A stretch of DNA of 9,851 nucleotides from Polynucleobacter meluiroseus (GTDB lineage Bacteria; Verrucomicrobiota; Verrucomicrobiia; Opitutales; UBA953): assembly GCA_943323725.2 (NCBI GenBank), contig CALPIW020000037.1, positions 1 through 9,851 on the forward strand, read 5' to 3'. Under the pieces are notes generated by a model. It had not been told where the DNA came from. It was given only the letters and a program-made list of their open reading frames with translations, and searched no databases. Made by a program: the position numbers and the translations under genes. How positions within the stretch are numbered: position 1 is the first letter of the stretch; each line of letters opens with the position of its first letter. Shown here piece by piece: positions 7,176 through 9,851 of this stretch.

Positions 7176-8600
7176 ATGCCTCCCCGCCCCAACGTCACCC
7201 GCCGGTACTTCTTCCAAGAATGCGCCCTCGGCGTCGGTAAGATCGCCCTGGCTTCCCTCGTGGCCGACGGCGCCATGGGCCGCCTCGCCGCCGCCGGCTC
7301 GGGCCAGGTCTCCGGCCTGCCGCACCACCCGCCCAAGGCCAAGGCGGTCATCCACCTCTTCATGGCCGGCGCGCCCTCGCAGCTCGAGCTCTTCGACTAC
7401 AAGCCCGAGCTGGCCAAGCTGGAAGGCAAGCCCCTCCCGCCTTCGATCATCAACGGCCAGCGCTACGCGTTCATCCGTCCCGACGCCGCCGTGCTGGGAC
7501 CGCGCTATAAGTTCTCCCGCCACGGCCAGTCCGGCGCCGAACTCTCGGAGATGATCCCTCACATCGCTTCGATCGCCGACGACATCGCCATCGTGAAGTC
7601 CTGCCGCACGACGCAGTTCAATCACGCGCCCGCCCAGATCTACATGAACACCGGCTTCTCGCAGCCGGGTAGGCCGAGCATGGGCTCGTGGATCACCTAC
7701 GGCCTCGGCTCGGAAGCCAAGGATCTCCCCTCTTTCGTGGTCATGAGCACCGGTGCCGGCATCAGCGGCGGCGCGGCCTGCTGGGGCAGCGGCTTCCTGC
7801 CGAGCTCCTATGCGGGCACCCGCTTCCGTAATACCGGTGACGCGATCCTCAACACCGGCACGCCCGCGGGCATCGATCCGGCGACGCAGAAGGACACCAT
7901 CGGCCTCATCAACGCGATGAACGACCGCCGCCTGCGCCTCGACGGCGACAGCGAGATCGCCACGCGCATCGCCAACTACGAGATGGCCTATCGCCTCCAG
8001 ACCTCGGCGCCCGACCTGATGGACCTCTCCACCGAGAGCAAGGAGACCCTCGAGCTCTATGGCTGCGACCCGAAGGTGCCATCCTTCGCCCGAGCCTGCC
8101 TGCTCGCCCGCCGCATGGTCGAGCGCGGCGTCCGCTTCATCAACATCTACAACGAAGGCTGGGACGCACATAGCGACGTCGCCGGCAACGTGCGCAACAA
8201 CTGCGCGAAGACGGACAAGGCTTCCGCCGCGCTCGTCAAGGACCTCAAGCGTCGCGGCCTCCTCGACAGCACGCTCGTCGTCTGGGGCGGCGAATTCGGC
8301 CGCACCCCGATGGTCGAGTCCAGCGTCTCACTCGGCCGCAGCCAAGGCCGCGACCACCACCCGCAGGCGTTCTCGATGTGGATGGCCGGCGGCGGGATCA
8401 AGGGCGGCCAGACGATCGGCGAAACCGACGAGATGGGCTTCAATATCGTCAAGGACGAGGTCCGCGTACCCGACCTGCAGGCGACCATCCTGCACTGCCT
8501 GGGCGTCGACCACGAGCGCCTCACCTTCCGCAACGCCGGCCTGGACTTCCGCCTCACCGGCGTCGAGCCCTGCCATGTCGTGAAGAAGTTGTTGGCTTAG
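7176..8600 (+). CDS. DUF1501 family protein, Tat-exported
   Basis: This is a full-length 474-aa protein. The N-terminus has a Tat-type signal (TRRYFFQ at 8-14, then a hydrophobic stretch around ALGVGKIALASLVA), typical of DUF1501 proteins and implying export in folded form. Family blocks are VIHLFMAGAPSQLELFDYKP (58-77), VKSCRTTQFNHAPAQIYMNTG (140-160), RPSMGSWITYGLGSE (166-180), EGWDAHSD (327-334), VVWGGEFGRTPMVE (368-381) and GRDHHPQAFSMWMAGGGIKG (391-410). The last three resemble the metal-binding blocks of the alkaline-phosphatase/sulfatase superfamily, to which DUF1501 is related, but no reaction is established. Such genes commonly follow a PSCyt1/DUF1549/DUF1553 gene, and the pair is assumed to work together outside the cytoplasm. 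Here 505 nt holding an S23-like gene lie between them. The ATG at 7176 is supported by the signal peptide, though only a pyrimidine-rich tract and no Shine-Dalgarno precedes it. A potential G-quadruplex repeat starts 11 nt after the stop. Confidence 0.94.
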   Translation: MPPRPNVTRRYFFQECALGVGKIALASLVADGAMGRLAAAGSGQVSGLPHHPPKAKAVIHLFMAGAPSQLELFDYKPELAKLEGKPLPPSIINGQRYAFIRPDAAVLGPRYKFSRHGQSGAELSEMIPHIASIADDIAIVKSCRTTQFNHAPAQIYMNTGFSQPGRPSMGSWITYGLGSEAKDLPSFVVMSTGAGISGGAACWGSGFLPSSYAGTRFRNTGDAILNTGTPAGIDPATQKDTIGLINAMNDRRLRLDGDSEIATRIANYEMAYRLQTSAPDLMDLSTESKETLELYGCDPKVPSFARACLLARRMVERGVRFINIYNEGWDAHSDVAGNVRNNCAKTDKASAALVKDLKRRGLLDSTLVVWGGEFGRTPMVESSVSLGRSQGRDHHPQAFSMWMAGGGIKGGQTIGETDEMGFNIVKDEVRVPDLQATILHCLGVDHERLTFRNAGLDFRLTGVEPCHVVKKLLA

Positions 8601-8610
8601 CAAACATACC

Positions 8611-8758
8611 AGGGGTGGGGGTAGGGATAGGGGTTGGGGTAGGCAGAAATCAGCGACCCAAGGGCAGAACCATACTGCATGGTGCACCCATCCGCAGATT
8701 CTGCGTCGTTGCATCGCAGTGATTCACTACCCCTACCCCCATCCCTACCCCTACCCCT
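8611..8758. repeat. Intergenic element with G-tract inverted ends
   Basis: The left end (8611-8641) is a G-rich tract made of five runs of three to five G separated by 1-3 nt. The right end (8728-8758) is its inverted counterpart, matching the reverse complement at 28 of 31 positions without gaps (hand count). The repeat unit resembles GGGGTAG. The 86-nt centre holds smaller inverted repeats: GCAGAA/TTCTGC (8664-8669 and 8699-8704) enclosing ACCAT/ATGGT (8669-8673 and 8679-8683). The ends could pair into a long hairpin, or fold separately as G-quadruplexes, the left on the plus strand and the right on the minus strand. It sits 11 nt after the DUF1501 stop and 52 nt before the next start. There is no T-run after the right arm, so a standard intrinsic terminator is not supported. 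It could be a dispersed non-coding repeat or a small non-autonomous element. Confidence 0.75.
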
Positions 8759-8810
8759 TCTGCTCTGCTCTATTCTCGCAACCTAGGCGGGTTTCAGATG
8801 TTAGATAAGC

Positions 8811-9851
8811 ATGCGCTCCCCTCGCTTCCTCGCCCTCCTGCTGACCGTCTTCATCGGTGGCACCTCCCTCTTCGCCGCTGGCTTCCGCCTGGCCGCGCCG
8901 ATCTCCGACCACATGGTCCTCCAGCGCGAGAAGCCCGTGGCCGTCTGGGGTTGGGCCGATGCCGGCGAGACGGTGACCGTGGCCTTCGCCGGCCAGTCCA
9001 AGTCCGCCACCGCGGACGCCGACGGCAAGTGGATGCTGAAGCTCGACGCCCTCGCCGCTTCGGCCGAACCGCGCACGCTGACCGTCACGGGCAAGGGCGG
9101 CCATAAGCTCGAAGTGCAGGACGTCCTCGTCGGCGAAGTCTGGCTCGGCTCCGGCCAGTCGAACATGGCGATGACCGTGCAATCGTCCAATCACTTCCCG
9201 ACCGAGCAAGCGCGCGCCAAACTACCGCTCATCCGGCACTATCGCGAGTCCTCGACCCACTCCACCTCCCCCGCCGCCGAAGGCAAAGGACTCTGGCAGG
9301 AATGCTCGCCCGACACCGTCGGCGGCTTCTCCGCGACGCTTTACTTCTTCGGCCGCGAGATCCACCGCGAAGTCGGCGTGCCCGTCGGCCTGATCAACAC
9401 CTCCATCGGTGGCACGGTCATCGAGTCCTGGGTCTCCGCCGAGGCGCAGTCCTCAGACCCTGAAACGAAGGCGAATTATGACGCCAAGATGAAGGACTAC
9501 CTCGCCTTCGATGAGAAGAAGGCGCCCGAACTCTTCGAGAAACAGACGGCCATCTGGAAGGCCGCCGTCGCCAAAGCCAAGGCCAACGGTACGCCCTTCG
9601 TGACCCCGGCGCCGAAGAATCCGCTGGCCATGCGCAAGCTCAAGGGCGGGCCCGCCGGCCTCTATAATGGAAAAGTCGTCATCCTCGCCCCCTACACGCT
9701 CCGCGGCATGCTCTGGTATCAAGGCGAAGGCAACGCCGGCACCCCTGGCCTTTATCACAAGCAGCTCTCCCAACTCGTCACGAGCTGGCGCACGCTGTGG
9801 AACGACGAAGTGCCGTTCGCCTGGGTCCAGCTTCCGAACTACACCGCGCCC
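8811..9851 (+). CDS. Sialate O-acetylesterase-like (SASA) protein (3' end missing)
   Basis: The frame opens at ATG 8811 and stays open for 347 codons to the window edge; family members are usually some 500-650 aa, so the C-terminal part is missing. Residues 1-23 form a signal peptide (MRSPRFLALLLTVFIGGTSL, then FAA), so the product is exported. The typical N-terminal block FRLAAPISDHMVLQREKPV (25-43) is followed by a beta-sandwich-like segment (VWGWADAGETVTVAFAG). The SGNH-like nucleophile block VWLGSGQSNM (110-119) carries the expected catalytic Ser117. VGLINTSIGGTVIESW (192-207) and LRGMLWYQGEGNA (297-309) are further conserved blocks of the family. The catalytic Asp/His block would lie beyond the window. 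Despite the family name, environmental members probably remove acetyl groups from various polysaccharides, so sialic acid should not be assumed. An ATG at 8798 is in another frame and gives no signal peptide. A TATTCT at 8771-8776 could be a -10 box, but no matching -35 is evident and no clear Shine-Dalgarno is seen. Confidence 0.92.
   Translation, partial: MRSPRFLALLLTVFIGGTSLFAAGFRLAAPISDHMVLQREKPVAVWGWADAGETVTVAFAGQSKSATADADGKWMLKLDALAASAEPRTLTVTGKGGHKLEVQDVLVGEVWLGSGQSNMAMTVQSSNHFPTEQARAKLPLIRHYRESSTHSTSPAAEGKGLWQECSPDTVGGFSATLYFFGREIHREVGVPVGLINTSIGGTVIESWVSAEAQSSDPETKANYDAKMKDYLAFDEKKAPELFEKQTAIWKAAVAKAKANGTPFVTPAPKNPLAMRKLKGGPAGLYNGKVVILAPYTLRGMLWYQGEGNAGTPGLYHKQLSQLVTSWRTLWNDEVPFAWVQLPNYTAP

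Noticed and set aside
7170..8171. A 333-codon minus-strand open frame opposite the DUF1501 gene
   Set aside because: It is the shadow of a confident coding gene, with no signal peptide, motif or ribosome binding site.
8611..8758. Intrinsic transcription terminator after the DUF1501 gene
   Set aside because: The arms are 86 nt apart and the right arm is followed by TCTGCTCTGC, not a T-run, so it does not fit a rho-independent terminator, though an effect on transcript ends is possible.
8611..8758. CRISPR array or tandem satellite
   Set aside because: There are only two tracts, in inverted orientation, with no regularly spaced direct repeats and no cas genes.
8798..9106. A 102-codon plus-strand open frame starting just before the SASA gene
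   Set aside because: It is in a different frame from the clear SASA coding sequence, is Arg/Pro-rich and has no signal peptide or motif.

Overview
The window looks like part of a chromosome from a GC-rich member of the PVC group, most likely Verrucomicrobiota (possibly Opitutae) rather than Planctomycetota. This rests on its gene families: a secreted PSCyt1-DUF1549-DUF1553 cytochrome-like protein, a Tat-exported DUF1501 protein, formylglycine sulfatases and a SASA-type O-acetylesterase. These families are strongly expanded together in that group. No rRNA, tRNA, CRISPR array, transposase or phage gene was seen. Taxonomy is inferred from family content only.

Layout. (1) Positions 1-2507, plus strand: two sulfatase genes in tandem, 3 nt apart; the first has lost its 5' end, including its catalytic cysteine/serine motif, to the window edge. 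(2) 2512-3570, minus strand: a secreted alpha/beta hydrolase (probable carbohydrate esterase) that converges on the second sulfatase with 4 nt between the stops. (3) 3571-3703: a 133-nt divergent intergenic region. (4) 3704-8600, plus strand: the large PSCyt1/DUF1549/DUF1553 gene and a DUF1501 gene, a pair often found side by side, here split by a small S23/four-helix-bundle gene. That small gene is bracketed by GATGGA-rich imperfect inverted arms. (5) 8601-8810: an intergenic region almost filled by a 148-nt element whose two 31-nt ends are inverted, G-tract/C-tract heptad-like repeats. (6) 8811-9851, plus strand: the start of a sialate O-acetylesterase-like (SASA) gene that runs off the window.

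How it may work together. All genes except the four-helix-bundle gene encode proteins with export signals or belong to extracytoplasmic families. Two sulfatases, an alpha/beta hydrolase and an O-acetylesterase fit a locus that removes sulfate and acyl groups from a decorated polysaccharide or glycan. The heme-motif protein and its DUF1501 partner would be an extracytoplasmic module of unknown reaction attached to it. The substrate cannot be read from the sequence, and no glycoside hydrolase, transporter or sulfatase-maturation gene lies in the window.

The least explained parts are the two inverted-repeat structures: the S23-like gene between complementary arms (6687-7168) and the potential G-quadruplex/cruciform element (8611-8758).
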